Origin: Palleronia salina
GTDB lineage: Bacteria > Pseudomonadota > Alphaproteobacteria > Rhodobacterales > Rhodobacteraceae
Direction of reading: 5' to 3'
Length of the DNA stretch: 64,000 nt
Assembly: GCF_900141995.1 (NCBI RefSeq)
Contig: NZ_FQZA01000010.1
Coordinates: forward strand, 62,001 to 126,000
The notes beneath the pieces were generated by a model. The model saw only the letters and a list, made by a program, of their open reading frames with translations. It had not been told where the DNA came from and did not search any database. A program made the position numbers and the translations under genes. Below are positions 35,605 to 45,474 of this stretch, one piece after another. How positions within the stretch are numbered: the first letter of the stretch is position 1; each line of letters opens with the position of its first letter.

Positions 35605-35741
35605 GGCGGGGTCCCTTTCATGCATGTGGCGTCAAAGCAGGGCTTACCGCCCCGGCACGCGACTTGAAACCCCTGCCCCCTTGACCGCGGGGCCCGATTG
35701 GTTTTGCGCTGTGCCGAACGCGCCAAGGAAAGGTCCCGCCG

Positions 35742-36923
35742 ATGCCGAACTACGCCCCCGCCTTCTCGGTCTCGGAATACCAGCGGCGGCTGTCGCTGGT
35801 GCGCTCGCAGATGGCGGCCGACGGGGTGGACGTGCTGTTCGTAACCAACCCGTCCAACATGGCGTGGCTGACCGGCTATGACGGTTGGTCCTTCTACGTC
35901 CACCAGGGGGTCATCATCCAGCTCGAGGCCGACCCGATGTGGTGGGGCCGGCACATGGACAGCTTCGGCGCGCACCGCACCTGCTGGATCCCCGACGAAC
36001 GCGTGCTGAGTTACTCCGACGACTGGGTGCAGTCGGACGAGCGGCACGCGATGCAGCACCTTGCCGCGATCCTGGCGGATCTGGGCTACGGCGGCGCGCG
36101 CATCGGCGTCGAGATGGAGAACTACTATTTCACCGCCGCGGCCATGGACGCGCTGCGCGGCGCCCTGCCCGATGCCGCCTGGGTCGATTCGACGAACCTC
36201 GTGAACTGGCAGCGTACCGTGAAGTCGGACGAGGAGCTGGCCTTCATGCGCAAGGCCGCCGCGATCTCGACCAAGATGATCGACGGCATCATGGACCGGG
36301 TCGCGGTGGGCCTGCCGAAGAACGAACTGGTGGCAGACATCTACCGCGACGCGCTGATCGGGGTCGAGGGCGCCTGGGGCGACTACCCGGCCATCGTGCC
36401 GCTGCTGCCCTCGGGGCCCGACGCGGCCGCGGCGCACCTGACGTGGGACGGACGCCCCTTCCAGGCGAACGAGGCCACATTCTTCGAGATTTCGGGCTGC
36501 TATCGCCGCTATCACGCGCCGCTGTGCCGGACCGTCTACCTGGGCGATCCCCCGTCCGAGATGCGCCATGCCGAGGCCGCCGTGCAGCGCGGGATCGAGG
36601 CCGCGCTCGACTCCGCGCGCCCCGGCAACCGGGCCTGCGACATCGCCGTCGCGCTGAAGGCCGAGCTGGCGAAGGCGGGCATCGACCGGCAAGGGCGCGT
36701 GGGCTACGCGGTCGGGCTCAGCTACCCGCCCGACTGGGGCGAGCACACCGTGTCGCTGCGCGAGGCCGACCTGACGCCGCTGCGCGCGGGCATGTCCTTC
36801 CACCTGATGCCCGCGCTGTGGATGAAGGACTGGGGCCTCGAGATCACCGAGACCATCGTCATCCGCGAGGAAGGCCCGGCCGAATGCCTGGCCGACGTGC
36901 CGCAGACCCTGGTGGCGAAATGA
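35742..36923 (+). CDS. doeA: Ectoine hydrolase DoeA (EutD), M24 peptidase fold
   Basis: A 393-residue protein of the creatinase/prolidase fold that closely follows DoeA: SNMAWLTGYDGWSFYVHQ, VEMENYYFTAAAMDALRG, GDYPAIVPLLPSGPDAAAAH, GLSYPPDWGEHTVSLR and MPALWMKDWGLEITETI. DoeA opens the ectoine ring to give N-acetyl-2,4-diaminobutyrate. The two aspartates of the M24 metal site are replaced by glutamate (FFEISGCY) and proline (RYHAPLCRT), in keeping with a non-metal enzyme rather than a peptidase. It overlaps the downstream M20 deacetylase by ATGA. Ectoine transporter genes and the usual EnuR regulator are not seen nearby. Confidence 0.85.
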   Translation: MPNYAPAFSVSEYQRRLSLVRSQMAADGVDVLFVTNPSNMAWLTGYDGWSFYVHQGVIIQLEADPMWWGRHMDSFGAHRTCWIPDERVLSYSDDWVQSDERHAMQHLAAILADLGYGGARIGVEMENYYFTAAAMDALRGALPDAAWVDSTNLVNWQRTVKSDEELAFMRKAAAISTKMIDGIMDRVAVGLPKNELVADIYRDALIGVEGAWGDYPAIVPLLPSGPDAAAAHLTWDGRPFQANEATFFEISGCYRRYHAPLCRTVYLGDPPSEMRHAEAAVQRGIEAALDSARPGNRACDIAVALKAELAKAGIDRQGRVGYAVGLSYPPDWGEHTVSLREADLTPLRAGMSFHLMPALWMKDWGLEITETIVIREEGPAECLADVPQTLVAK

Positions 36924-38077
36924 CCGACCTCGCCACCTGCGAGGCGCACCTGGCAGACCTGGTGGCGTTTCCCACCGTCTCGTCCGACAGCAACCTGGCG
37001 ATGATCGGCCACCTCGCCGACCGGCTGGACCACGCCGGCGCGCGCTGCCGGATCATGACCGACGACAGCGGCACCAAGGCCAACCTGTTCGCCACCATCG
37101 GCCCCGACATCTCGGGCGGCATCGTGCTGTCGGGACATACCGACGTCGTCCCGGTCACCGAGCAGGAGTGGACCACCGACCCCTTCGCGCTGACCGAGGC
37201 CGACGGGCTGCTCTACGCCCGGGGCAGCTGCGACATGAAGGGGTTCATCGCGGCCTGCATGGCGCTCGCGCCGCTTTACGCCCAGGGCACGCTGCGGCGC
37301 CCAGTGCATTTCTGCTTCACCCACGACGAAGAGGTCGGCTGCCTTGGCGCGCGTGCCCTCGTGGCCGAGATGTCCGGTTGGGACATCCGCCCGGCCCTCG
37401 CCATCATCGGCGAGCCCACGTCGATGCGGGTGATCGACGGCCACAAGGGCTGCTGCGAGTACACGACCAGCTTCCACGGGCTCGCGGGCCACGGGTCGAA
37501 CCCGGGCCTCGGCGTCTCGGCCACAGAATACGCCGCCCGCTTCGTCGCCCGCCTGCTGGACCTGCGGGGCGAGCTGGCCGCCCGCGCCCCGCACGACAGC
37601 CGGTTCGATCCGCCGGGCAGCACGCTCCAGGTCGGCGGCCTGCGCGGCGGCATCGCCCATAACGTCATCGCCGACCATGCCGAGGTCGACTGGGAGCTGC
37701 GGCCGGTCAACCCCGAGGACCAGGCCTTCGCCACCGGAGAAATGCGGGATTACTGCAACGATGTCCTGCTTCCGGCCATGAAATCGGTGCACGAAGGTTC
37801 GAAAATTGAAACCCGCACCATCGGCGAGGTGGTCGGCCTGACCCCCTGCGACGCGAACGAGGCCGCCGAGATCGCCCAGGCCCTGACCGGCGCGAACGGC
37901 AGCGACGTGGTCCCCTTCGGGACCGAGGCCGGGCTGTTCCAGTCCATCGGGATGGACGCCGTCGTCTGCGGTCCCGGCGATATCGCCCAGGCGCACAAAC
38001 CAGACGAGTTCATCGCGCGCGACCAGCTGTCCGCCTGTCTCGCCATGCTGCACGGTCTCGACGCGCACCTGCGCTGA
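36920..38077 (+). CDS. M20-family deacetylase (ArgE-like), coupled to doeA
   Basis: A 385-residue M20 metallohydrolase of the acetylornithine deacetylase type. Zinc ligands and catalytic residues are present in SGHTDVVPV, ARGSCDMKGFIA, THDEEVGCLGA and IIGEPTSM; the dimerisation domain has GLAGHGSNPGLGVSATEYA; a C-terminal histidine lies in AQAHKPDEF. It removes an acetyl group from an N2-acetyl diamino acid. Because it overlaps doeA by ATGA, N-acetyl-2,4-diaminobutyrate, the DoeA product and a one-carbon-shorter relative of acetylornithine, is a strong candidate substrate. The known DoeB belongs to a different (M14-like) family. Confidence 0.88.
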   Translation: MTDLATCEAHLADLVAFPTVSSDSNLAMIGHLADRLDHAGARCRIMTDDSGTKANLFATIGPDISGGIVLSGHTDVVPVTEQEWTTDPFALTEADGLLYARGSCDMKGFIAACMALAPLYAQGTLRRPVHFCFTHDEEVGCLGARALVAEMSGWDIRPALAIIGEPTSMRVIDGHKGCCEYTTSFHGLAGHGSNPGLGVSATEYAARFVARLLDLRGELAARAPHDSRFDPPGSTLQVGGLRGGIAHNVIADHAEVDWELRPVNPEDQAFATGEMRDYCNDVLLPAMKSVHEGSKIETRTIGEVVGLTPCDANEAAEIAQALTGANGSDVVPFGTEAGLFQSIGMDAVVCGPGDIAQAHKPDEFIARDQLSACLAMLHGLDAHLR

Positions 38078-38111
38078 GCTGCGTCCCTTTCCCGTCGAGC
38101 CGTGCCGCGAC

Positions 38112-39155
38112 CTAGCGCCAGCAGAGATCCAGCACGCGCAGCCAGTTCTCGTGGCAAAGCTTCTGCATCAGCGCATCGTCGATCCCGTGGGCGCGCAATG
38201 CCTTCCGCAGCAGGGGCAGGTCGGCCGACGAGGTCAGCGCCTCGGGCACCAGCGTGCCATCGTAATCCGAGCCGAAGCCGACGCGATCCTCGCCCAACCG
38301 CCCGATCAGGTGGTCGAGATGGCGCAAAAGCGGGTCGAGCCCGGTCTCGGCCGTGCGCTTGCCATCCTCGCGCAGGAAGGCCGTGCCGAAGTTGATCCCC
38401 ACCATCCCGTCGCTGTCGGCGATGGCGTCCAGCTGCCGATCCGTCAGGTTGCGCGCGCTGGGACAGATGGCGTGGGCGTTGGAATGGGTGGCGACCAGCG
38501 GACGCCGTTCCATCGCCGCCACGTCCCAGAACCCCGCCTCGGTCATGTGCGACAGGTCCACCAACACGCCCAGCTCATGGCACCGCGCGACCAGCCGCCT
38601 GCCCGCCTCGGTCAGGCCGGGCCCGGTATCTCCGGTCGACGGAAAGCGGAAGGGCACGCCGTGTCCGAAGATCGTGGGCCGGGACCAGACCGGGCCCAGC
38701 GACCGCAACCCGCGCGCGTGCAGCCGATCCAGCTCCGCAAGGTCTGGACCGATGCACTCGGCCCCCTCCAGGTGCAGGATGGCGGCCAGACCGCCGTCGC
38801 CCGCCAGCGCGGCGCGCAGGTCCTCGACCGTGCGGCAGGCCACCAGGTGGCCCGCGTCGACCAGCGCGTCGAAGATCGCCGCCTGCGCCGTGACGACCTC
38901 CATGGCGGTGTCCCGCGCGACCGGCCCCGGCAAGGGCAGGTCATAGCGCTGCTCGCGCATGGCCGCCGCGCTGTCGGATCCGTCGGGGGGCGACGGCACC
39001 CATAGCGCGAAAAAGCCGCCGCCCAACCCGCCCTTTCGCGCGGCCGGTGCATTTATGGCGCCCGCGTCTTTCCCGAAGCCCGCCGCGCCCGCACCCGACG
39101 ACCAGAGCCGCGTCAGCACGTCGTTGTGGCCGTCGAAAATCAGGGGGGTGCGCAT
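38112..39155 (-). CDS. Membrane-dipeptidase family protein (M19, renal dipeptidase-like)
   Basis: A 347-residue zinc amidohydrolase of family M19. The first metal pair is in FDGHNDVLTRL, the bridging glutamate in ILHLEGAECIG, and further ligands in VDLSHMTEAGFWD and ATHSNAHAICPSARNL; FGSDYDGTLVPEAL follows. Members split dipeptides, often with D-residues at the second position. The start at 39155 has GGAG nearby; a longer frame to 39182 adds nine residues. No signal peptide is visible, so it is cytoplasmic. It lies downstream of tRNA-Ala on the same strand and converges with the deacetylase. Confidence 0.9.
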   Translation of the reverse strand: MRTPLIFDGHNDVLTRLWSSGAGAAGFGKDAGAINAPAARKGGLGGGFFALWVPSPPDGSDSAAAMREQRYDLPLPGPVARDTAMEVVTAQAAIFDALVDAGHLVACRTVEDLRAALAGDGGLAAILHLEGAECIGPDLAELDRLHARGLRSLGPVWSRPTIFGHGVPFRFPSTGDTGPGLTEAGRRLVARCHELGVLVDLSHMTEAGFWDVAAMERRPLVATHSNAHAICPSARNLTDRQLDAIADSDGMVGINFGTAFLREDGKRTAETGLDPLLRHLDHLIGRLGEDRVGFGSDYDGTLVPEALTSSADLPLLRKALRAHGIDDALMQKLCHENWLRVLDLCWR

Positions 39156-39228
39156 GGTCCGGCTCCGGTCGAAAGACTTCATTCGCCCGGTCAGGGGCGT
39201 CGATGCGGGCCGGCGTGCAGGGGGAGTT

Positions 39229-39304
<76 letters not shown>

Positions 39305-39314
39305 ACTGCGGCGG

Positions 39315-39343
39315 TGAATGGCTCATGTCCCCGGCCGTGTCAA
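39315..39343 (-). promoter_or_regulatory. Candidate tRNA-Ala promoter
   Basis: On the minus strand TTGACA (39343-39338) is followed after exactly 17 bases by CATTCA (39320-39315). The -35 box is perfect and the -10 box weak. Transcription would start four to eight bases before the tRNA, a normal distance for a stable RNA gene. Confidence 0.5.
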
Positions 39344-39372
39344 GCGGCGCGGGGCGCGCTATCTGGCAACGG

Positions 39373-40704
39373 ATGATCACGCAAATCCTCTGGTCCTTCC
39401 GCCAATTCGCCCGCCGTCTCTGGGTCCGCGCGGCCCTGTTGTCCGCGCTGGCGGTTGTCGTCGCCGGCGTGGCACCGCTGGTGCCGGTGCTGCCCTTGCC
39501 GGGCGGGCTCTCCGTTTCGGCCGAGGCGCTGGACGCGCTGCTGTCAATCCTGACGAACTCCATGCTGACGGTGACCACGTTCTCTCTGTCCATCATGGTC
39601 AGCGCGCACCTGGCCGCCGATGCCAACGCCACCCCCCGCGCGCACCGGCTGCTGCAGGAAGACAGCCGCACGCAGACGGTGATCGCCACCTTCATCGGCG
39701 CCTTCATCTACGCGCTCGCGCTGACCGTTCTTCTGAATATCGAGTTCATCAACGCCCGCGACGTGCCCTTCATCTATATCGTTTCGGTGGGAGTCATCAT
39801 CTTCGTGGTGATCGCCGTTCTGCGCTGGGTGGCCCACCTGGCGGGGCTCGGATCGGTCGAGGCGACGATCGACCGGGTGGAAGAACGCGCGCGCGCCTGC
39901 CTGAAGGCCCGCAGCGACGCGCCGTTCCTCGGCGCCCGGGACATTCGAAAGACAGCGATTCCCCAGCACGCCCCGGCCTTCCACGCCGAGCGCTTCGGCT
40001 TCATCCAGAACATCGACGTCTCGGCGCTCGATCACGTGGCCCGCGACCGGGGCGCGGCGGTCTACCTGTCGGTCGGCCCGGGCGACTGGATCGACGAGGG
40101 CGCACCTCTGGGATTGATCGACCTGGACACGCTGGACCAGGCGACCGCAACGGCCCTATCGGCGGCCGTGGTGATCGGCGACCGCCGCACCCCCGATGAG
40201 GACGCGAACCAGGGCCTGATCGTGCTGTCCGAGATCGCCATGCGCGCGCTTTCGCCCGGGATCAACGACCCGCGCACCGCCATCGATGTCATCGGTCGCC
40301 TGGCCAAGCTCATGGCCACCCATCCGCAAGAGGCCGAGATGGAAGAGCCCAGCGCCCCCCACGTGTTCGTCCATCCGATGGATCGCGGAACGGCCCTGCT
40401 GGCGACGCTTGACCCCATCGCCCGCGACGGCCGCACCTTCGTCGAAGTCCAGCTTTCGGTGCAGCGGGCCTACGCGACGCTTACGAAGCATCGCGATGCA
40501 TCGGTGTCCGACGCCGCCATGGCGCTGTCGGCCCGCGCGCTCAGCTATGCCCGCGACGGCATCCTGATGATCGAGGACATGCACCGCATCGCCGCGGTCG
40601 CGCCGGCCCGCCACATGGCCGCCACGTCCGCCGGCGACGCGAAGGAATCGGTGGTCGAAGCCCTGGGCGAGGAACGCAATTCCAGCCACTTCGCCGACAT
40701 CTAG
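39373..40704 (+). CDS. DUF2254 family membrane protein
   Basis: A 443-residue predicted inner-membrane protein of the DUF2254 family. About four hydrophobic segments lie in the first 160 residues (near residues 15-38, 50-75, 95-118 and 130-150), with SNSMLTVTTFSLSIM-like sequence between; the remaining 280 residues are soluble, with LSPGINDPRTAIDVIGRLA as the most family-typical stretch. The function is unknown. The start at 39373 is the first ATG before the first helix. The gene is divergent from tRNA-Ala and converges with gcvP across a hairpin. Confidence 0.82.
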   Translation: MITQILWSFRQFARRLWVRAALLSALAVVVAGVAPLVPVLPLPGGLSVSAEALDALLSILTNSMLTVTTFSLSIMVSAHLAADANATPRAHRLLQEDSRTQTVIATFIGAFIYALALTVLLNIEFINARDVPFIYIVSVGVIIFVVIAVLRWVAHLAGLGSVEATIDRVEERARACLKARSDAPFLGARDIRKTAIPQHAPAFHAERFGFIQNIDVSALDHVARDRGAAVYLSVGPGDWIDEGAPLGLIDLDTLDQATATALSAAVVIGDRRTPDEDANQGLIVLSEIAMRALSPGINDPRTAIDVIGRLAKLMATHPQEAEMEEPSAPHVFVHPMDRGTALLATLDPIARDGRTFVEVQLSVQRAYATLTKHRDASVSDAAMALSARALSYARDGILMIEDMHRIAAVAPARHMAATSAGDAKESVVEALGEERNSSHFADI

Positions 40705-40760
40705 GGCGCGCGTACGTCCCGAAGGACCACGCCCCTGCATCACTGGTCCGCAAATACTCA

Positions 40761-40788
40761 CGGCGCGCGGACGGAAACCCGCGCGCCG
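40761..40788. terminator. Bidirectional terminator between DUF2254 gene and gcvP
   Basis: A perfect 10-base GC stem (40761-40770 against 40779-40788) with an eight-base loop stands in the 99-base gap between the converging genes. The A/T context is modest, so efficiency is uncertain. Confidence 0.65.
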
Positions 40789-40803
40789 CCCGGATCGGTG
40801 CGC

Positions 40804-43647
40804 CTACTCCGCCGCCTCCAGGTAGTCCTCCAGCGGCGGGCAGGTGCAGATCAGGTTGCGGTCGCCATACACGTTGTCCACGCGGTTGACCGGGGGCCAG
40901 TACTTGTCGACGCGGAACGCACCCGCCGGATAGCACCCTTCCTCGCGGCTGTAGGGCCGGTCCCAGTCGCCCACCAGGTCCTCGACCGTGTGCGGCGCGT
41001 GTTTCAGCGGGTTGTTCTCGGCATCGCCGCCATCCTCGATGGCGCGGATCTCGTCGCGGATCGACAGCATGGCATCGCAGAACCGGTCGAGCTCGGCCTT
41101 GGTCTCGGATTCCGTGGGCTCGACCATCAGGGTGCCGGCCACCGGCCAGCTCATGGTGGGCGCGTGGAAGCCGTTGTCGATCAGGCGCTTGGCGATGTCG
41201 TCCACGGTCACGTGGGCCGACTTGTCGAAGGGCCGGGTGTCGATGATGCATTCATGCGCGATCCGGCCGTTCTGCCCGCGGTAGAGCACGTCGTAGGCCC
41301 CTTCGAGCCGCCGGGCGATGTAGTTGGCGTTGAGGATCGCCACCTTCGTCGCCTGGGTCAGGCCCGCGCCGCCCATCAGCAGGCAGTAGGCCCAGCTGAT
41401 CGGCAGGATCGAGGCCGAGCCGAACGGCGCCGCGCTGACCGCGCCCGACGCGCCCGCGCCCTCGAGGTCGTAGCCCGGCAGGTGATCGGCCAGGTGCGCC
41501 TTCACGCCGATGGGTCCCATGCCCGGTCCCCCGCCACCGTGGGGGATGCAGAAGGTCTTGTGCAGGTTCAGGTGGGACACGTCCGACCCGATCTCGCCCG
41601 GTTTCGACAGGCCCACCATGGCGTTCAGGTTCGCGCCGTCCAGGTAGACCTGCCCGCCGTGGCGGTGGGTGATCTCGCAGACTTCGCGCACCGTGTCCTC
41701 GAACACGCCGTGGGTCGAGGGATAGGTGATCATGCAGGCGGCCAGGTCGCTGCCCGCCGCCTCGGCCTTGGCGCGGAAATCCTCGACATCCACGTCGCCG
41801 CGCTCGGTGCATTTGACCACGACGACCTTCATCCCGCACATCTGTGCGCTGGCGGGGTTCGTGCCGTGGGCGTTCACCGGGATGAGGCAGACCTTGCGGT
41901 GGCCCTCGCCGTTGGCCTGGTGATAGCGCATGATCGTCAGAAGGCCCGCATATTCACCCTGCGCGCCGGAATTGGGCTGCATCGACATGGCGTCGTAGCC
42001 CGTGATCTCGCACAGCCGCTTCGACAGGTCGGTCAGCATCTCGGCGTAGCCCTCGGCCTGGTCGGCGGGGGCGAAGGGGTGCAGCATGGCGAATTCGGGC
42101 CAGGTGATCGGCGCCATCTCGACCGCGGCGTTCAGCTTCATGGTGCAGCTGCCCAGCGGGATCATCGCGCGGTCCAGAGCCAGGTCGCGGTCCGACAGGC
42201 GCCGCATGTAGCGCATCATCTCGGTTTCCGCCCGGTTCATGTGGAAGACCGGGTGGGTCAGGTACGCGCTCTCGCGTTGCAGGGCCAGCGGCAGGCGCAG
42301 GCGGTCGGGCACGGTGGGGTCGCGATCGATCCCGAACGAATGGAAAAGGCGGCCGATGGTCTCCAGCCGCGTGGTCTCGTCCAGGGTGATGCCCAACCGG
42401 GTCTTGCCCACGCGGCGCAGATTGATGCGCTGGCGCGCCGCCTCGTCGAAGATGGCCCCCTGCAGCGCGCCCACCTCGACCGTGATCGTGTCGAAATAGG
42501 CCTCGGGCTGCACGTCGAACCCGGCCTCGCGCAGGGTTTCGACTACGTGCACCGTCTTGGCGTGAATGCGCTGCGCGATGGCCTTAAGGCCTTCGGGGCC
42601 GTGGAACACGGCATAGAAGCTCGCCATCACGGCCAGAAGCGCCTGCGCGGTGCAGACGTTGCTCGTGGCTTTCTCGCGGCGGATGTGCTGCTCGCGCGTC
42701 TGCAGGCTCAGACGGAAGGCCTGGTTGCCGCGCGCGTCGATGCTGACGCCCACGATCCGCCCCGGCATGGCCCGCTTGTAGGCGTCCTTGCAGGCCATGT
42801 AGGCCGCATGCGGCCCGCCATAGCCCATGGGCACGCCGAACCGCTGGGTGCTGCCCACGGCGATGTCGGCTCCCATGGCGCCCGGCTCTTTCAGCACGGT
42901 CAGCGCCAGCGGGTCGGCGATGACGATGCCCAGACCTTGCGTGTCGTGCAGCGCCGCGATGGCATCGGTGAAATCGGTAAGCCCGCCATGGGTGCCGGGA
43001 TACTGGAACACGCCCGCGAAGACGGCGCCGGCGTCCATGTCCGCGGGATCACCGACGATCACCTCGATATCCAGCGGCGCGCAGCGGGTGCGGATGACGT
43101 CGATATTCTGCGGGTGGCAGTTCTGGTCGACGAAGACCGCCTTGGCCTTCGATTTCGACACGCGCTGCGCCATGGTCACGGCCTCGGCCGCCGCCGTGGC
43201 CTCGTCCAGAAGCGACGCGTTGGCGATGTCGAGCCCGGTGAGGTCGCAGACCATGGTCTGGTAGTTCAGCAGCGCCTCGAGCCGGCCCTGGCTGATCTCG
43301 GGCTGGTAGGGCGTGTAGGCGGTGTACCAGGCCGGGTTTTCCAGGATGTTGCGCTGGATCGCGGGCGGCGTGACCGTGCCGTGATAGCCCTGCCCGATCA
43401 TGGTCGAGTAGACCTGGTTCTTCTTCGCCACCTGCCGCATGTGCCACAGCAGTTCCCGCTCGGAAAGCGGCTCACCCGACAGCGGCTCGGACTGGCGGAT
43501 GGCCTTGGGCACGGTCTGGTCGATCAGCTGATCCAGCGTCTCGACCCCCAGCAGACCCAGCATCTCGTCCATCTCGGACGGCGAGGGCCCGATATGGCGG
43601 CGATTGGCGAAGTCGTAGGGGTCGTAATCCGTGGGCTGGAACGGCAT
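40804..43647 (-). CDS. gcvP: Glycine dehydrogenase (decarboxylating), P-protein
   Basis: A 947-residue homodimeric-type P-protein that decarboxylates glycine and passes the aminomethyl group to lipoyl-GcvH. Two homologous halves are visible. The N-half has [15 protein letters not shown] and [19 protein letters not shown]. The C-half has [12 protein letters not shown] and the PLP lysine of [18 protein letters not shown] near residue 700. The length is normal (about 950). It is the third gene of gcvTHP, 53 bases after gcvH; that gap contains GCGGGCGATTTTTCGCGGG, a possible small stem. Regulated by the upstream glycine riboswitch. Confidence 0.97.
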   Translation of the reverse strand: MPFQPTDYDPYDFANRRHIGPSPSEMDEMLGLLGVETLDQLIDQTVPKAIRQSEPLSGEPLSERELLWHMRQVAKKNQVYSTMIGQGYHGTVTPPAIQRNILENPAWYTAYTPYQPEISQGRLEALLNYQTMVCDLTGLDIANASLLDEATAAAEAVTMAQRVSKSKAKAVFVDQNCHPQNIDVIRTRCAPLDIEVIVGDPADMDAGAVFAGVFQYPGTHGGLTDFTDAIAALHDTQGLGIVIADPLALTVLKEPGAMGADIAVGSTQRFGVPMGYGGPHAAYMACKDAYKRAMPGRIVGVSIDARGNQAFRLSLQTREQHIRREKATSNVCTAQALLAVMASFYAVFHGPEGLKAIAQRIHAKTVHVVETLREAGFDVQPEAYFDTITVEVGALQGAIFDEAARQRINLRRVGKTRLGITLDETTRLETIGRLFHSFGIDRDPTVPDRLRLPLALQRESAYLTHPVFHMNRAETEMMRYMRRLSDRDLALDRAMIPLGSCTMKLNAAVEMAPITWPEFAMLHPFAPADQAEGYAEMLTDLSKRLCEITGYDAMSMQPNSGAQGEYAGLLTIMRYHQANGEGHRKVCLIPVNAHGTNPASAQMCGMKVVVVKCTERGDVDVEDFRAKAEAAGSDLAACMITYPSTHGVFEDTVREVCEITHRHGGQVYLDGANLNAMVGLSKPGEIGSDVSHLNLHKTFCIPHGGGGPGMGPIGVKAHLADHLPGYDLEGAGASGAVSAAPFGSASILPISWAYCLLMGGAGLTQATKVAILNANYIARRLEGAYDVLYRGQNGRIAHECIIDTRPFDKSAHVTVDDIAKRLIDNGFHAPTMSWPVAGTLMVEPTESETKAELDRFCDAMLSIRDEIRAIEDGGDAENNPLKHAPHTVEDLVGDWDRPYSREEGCYPAGAFRVDKYWPPVNRVDNVYGDRNLICTCPPLEDYLEAAE

Positions 43648-43700
43648 GATCGTGTCTCCGTCGAACGCGGGCGATTTTTCGCGGGAAAAACCGGGTCCGC

Positions 43701-44066
43701 TCAGATGAATTTCTTGTAGGCGGCTTCGTCCATCAGCTGGTCGAGATCGCCGATATCCGCGACCTTCATCTTGAAGAACCAGCCGGCGCCCAGCGGGTCC
43801 TCGTTCACCAGCGCGGGGTTCTCGACCAGGGCGGCGTTGACCTCGATGATCTCGCCGTCGACGGGCGCCATGATGTCGGAGGCGGCCTTCACCGACTCGA
43901 TCACCACAACCTCGTCCTCCTTGGCGACGGTGGTGCCTTCCTCGGGCAGTTCGACGAAGACGAGATCGCCCAGCTGCTCGGCCGCGTGCTCGGTAATGCC
44001 GACGGTGACGACATCCGCCTCGTCATCCTCGGGGCGCAGCCATTCGTGCTCTTCGGTGAATTTCAT
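43701..44066 (-). CDS. gcvH: Glycine cleavage system H-protein
   Basis: A 121-residue lipoyl carrier that shuttles the aminomethyl group between P-, T- and L-proteins. The lipoylated lysine is K60 in [16 protein letters not shown] near the start and [10 protein letters not shown] near the end are family landmarks. It starts six bases after the gcvT stop. Length and motifs are standard. Confidence 0.97.
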   Translation of the reverse strand: MKFTEEHEWLRPEDDEADVVTVGITEHAAEQLGDLVFVELPEEGTTVAKEDEVVVIESVKAASDIMAPVDGEIIEVNAALVENPALVNEDPLGAGWFFKMKVADIGDLDQLMDEAAYKKFI

Positions 44067-44071
44067 CGGGT

Positions 44072-45208
44072 CTACCTTTTGTATGTCGCCGGTCGGAACG
44101 GCATGGACTGGACGGTTACGGGAAGGCGCTTGCCGCGCACTTCGCCCCAGAGTTTGGTGCCGACGTCGGAATGGTCAATCGAAACGTAGCCCATGGCCAT
44201 GGGCCGCTCGATCGACGGGCCGAAGGCGCCCGATGTGACGGCACCGATGGGGTCGGTGTCGGCTTCGCCGGCGAAGATCGGCGTGCCGGCGCGCATGGGT
44301 GCGCGCCCTTCGGGCAGCAGCCCCACGCGCAGCCGCTGGACCCCGGCGTCGATCTGGGCGCCGATCACGTCCGCGCCGGGATAGCCGCCGGCCCGCTCGC
44401 CGCCCGGCCGCCGCGACTTCTGGATCGCCCAGAGCAGGTTGGCCTCGATCGGTGTCGTGCTCGCGTCGATATCGTTGCCGTAAAGGCAAAGCCCCGCCTC
44501 GAGCCGGAGCGAATCCCGCGCCCCAAGCCCGATGGGCGCGACCGCGTCGTGATCCAGCAGCGCGCGCGCGAACGCCTCGGCCCGGTCGGCCGCGACCGAG
44601 ATCTCGAAGCCGTCCTCGCCGGTGTATCCCGAGCGTGAGACCCACAGATCGCCACAGTCCGAGGCCAGCGTGCGGACGTCCATGAAGGACATTTCCGCCG
44701 CGCCCGGCGCCAGCGACTCGAGCACGGCCTCGGCATCGGGGCCCTGCAACGCGAGCAGCGCGCGGTCGGTGATTTCCTCGACCGTCACGTCCCCGGGCAG
44801 GCGGGCGCGCATGTGGGCGATGTCGTCAGCCTTGCAGGCGGCGTTGACGACCAGGAACAGGTGGTCGCCGCGATTGGCGATCATCAGGTCGTCGAGGATG
44901 CCGCCCGCCTCGTTCGTGAACAGCCCGTAGCGTTGCCGCCCTTCGGCCAGCCCCAGAACGTTCTGCGGCACCAGCGATTCCAGCGCGCGGGCGGCATCGG
45001 CCGCGTCGCCCGACCCGGGGCGCAGGATGACCTGCCCCATGTGGCTCACGTCGAACAGACCCGCATGGCTGCGGCAATGGACGTGTTCCTTCATGACGCC
45101 GGGGGCGTATTGCACCGGCATCTCGTAGCCCGCGAAGGGCACCATGCGGCCGCCCAGCTCGGCGTGCAGCGCGTGCAGCGGCGTGGTCATCAGGTCTTGG
45201 TCGGCCAT
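44072..45208 (-). CDS. gcvT: Glycine cleavage system T-protein (aminomethyltransferase)
   Basis: A 378-residue aminomethyltransferase that transfers the methylene group from GcvH to tetrahydrofolate. Landmarks are [18 protein letters not shown], the folate-site aspartate in [23 protein letters not shown] and [20 protein letters not shown]. The start at 45208 follows GGAGG closely; a longer frame adds six residues and runs past the ribosome site. First gene of gcvTHP; a tandem glycine riboswitch ends 33 bases upstream. The operon's L-protein (lpd) is encoded elsewhere. Confidence 0.96.
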   Translation of the reverse strand: MADQDLMTTPLHALHAELGGRMVPFAGYEMPVQYAPGVMKEHVHCRSHAGLFDVSHMGQVILRPGSGDAADAARALESLVPQNVLGLAEGRQRYGLFTNEAGGILDDLMIANRGDHLFLVVNAACKADDIAHMRARLPGDVTVEEITDRALLALQGPDAEAVLESLAPGAAEMSFMDVRTLASDCGDLWVSRSGYTGEDGFEISVAADRAEAFARALLDHDAVAPIGLGARDSLRLEAGLCLYGNDIDASTTPIEANLLWAIQKSRRPGGERAGGYPGADVIGAQIDAGVQRLRVGLLPEGRAPMRAGTPIFAGEADTDPIGAVTSGAFGPSIERPMAMGYVSIDHSDVGTKLWGEVRGKRLPVTVQSMPFRPATYKR

Positions 45209-45241
45209 CGGCCCCTCCGGCATCAAACGGGCGCGCAGCGC

Positions 45242-45405
45242 CCAGCGAAGATGCCCCCTCTGTCCTTGCGCCTGAGATCGCTATCCCTTCGGCGCCCCGG
45301 CATGTGGCCCGGGGACTCTCCAGAGTGTCTGTCAGCGGCGGTCCTTTTGCCTGAGAGTTTACCGGGGCGGTTGCTCCTTCGGCCCTGGGATCCAGTGTCT
45401 CCCGT
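45242..45405 (-). ncRNA. Tandem glycine riboswitch
   Basis: Two aptamers of the gcvT-type glycine riboswitch lie head to tail in the gcvT leader. Aptamer I (about 45321-45405) has CCGAAGGAGCAA at 45382-45371 and CTCTCAGGCAAAAGGAC at 45357-45341. Aptamer II (about 45242-45320) has GCCGAAGGGATAGC at 45293-45280 and ATCTCAGGCGCAAGGACAG at 45278-45260. Each has the conserved CCGAAGG and CTCAGGC-AAGGAC cores. Glycine binding normally switches the operon on. No strong terminator separates it from gcvT, and the ribosome site is close, so control is probably at translation start. Confidence 0.95.
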
Positions 45406-45474
45406 CGCTGTCATAACTCATGCCACGATTCCGCGGCCCTTGCCAAGCCCCGGGCACGCGCTTAGCTCGGCCCC

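Noticed and set aside
32503-35667. Rightward open frame of over 1000 codons
   Set aside because: It runs opposite the clearly real OYE and aminotransferase genes and encodes no recognisable fold.
35742-36923. Xaa-Pro aminopeptidase
   Set aside because: The metal-binding aspartates are replaced and the protein follows DoeA motif by motif.
40798-43719. Rightward open frame of over 970 codons opposite gcvP
   Set aside because: Pure antisense shadow; gcvP is unmistakable on the other strand.
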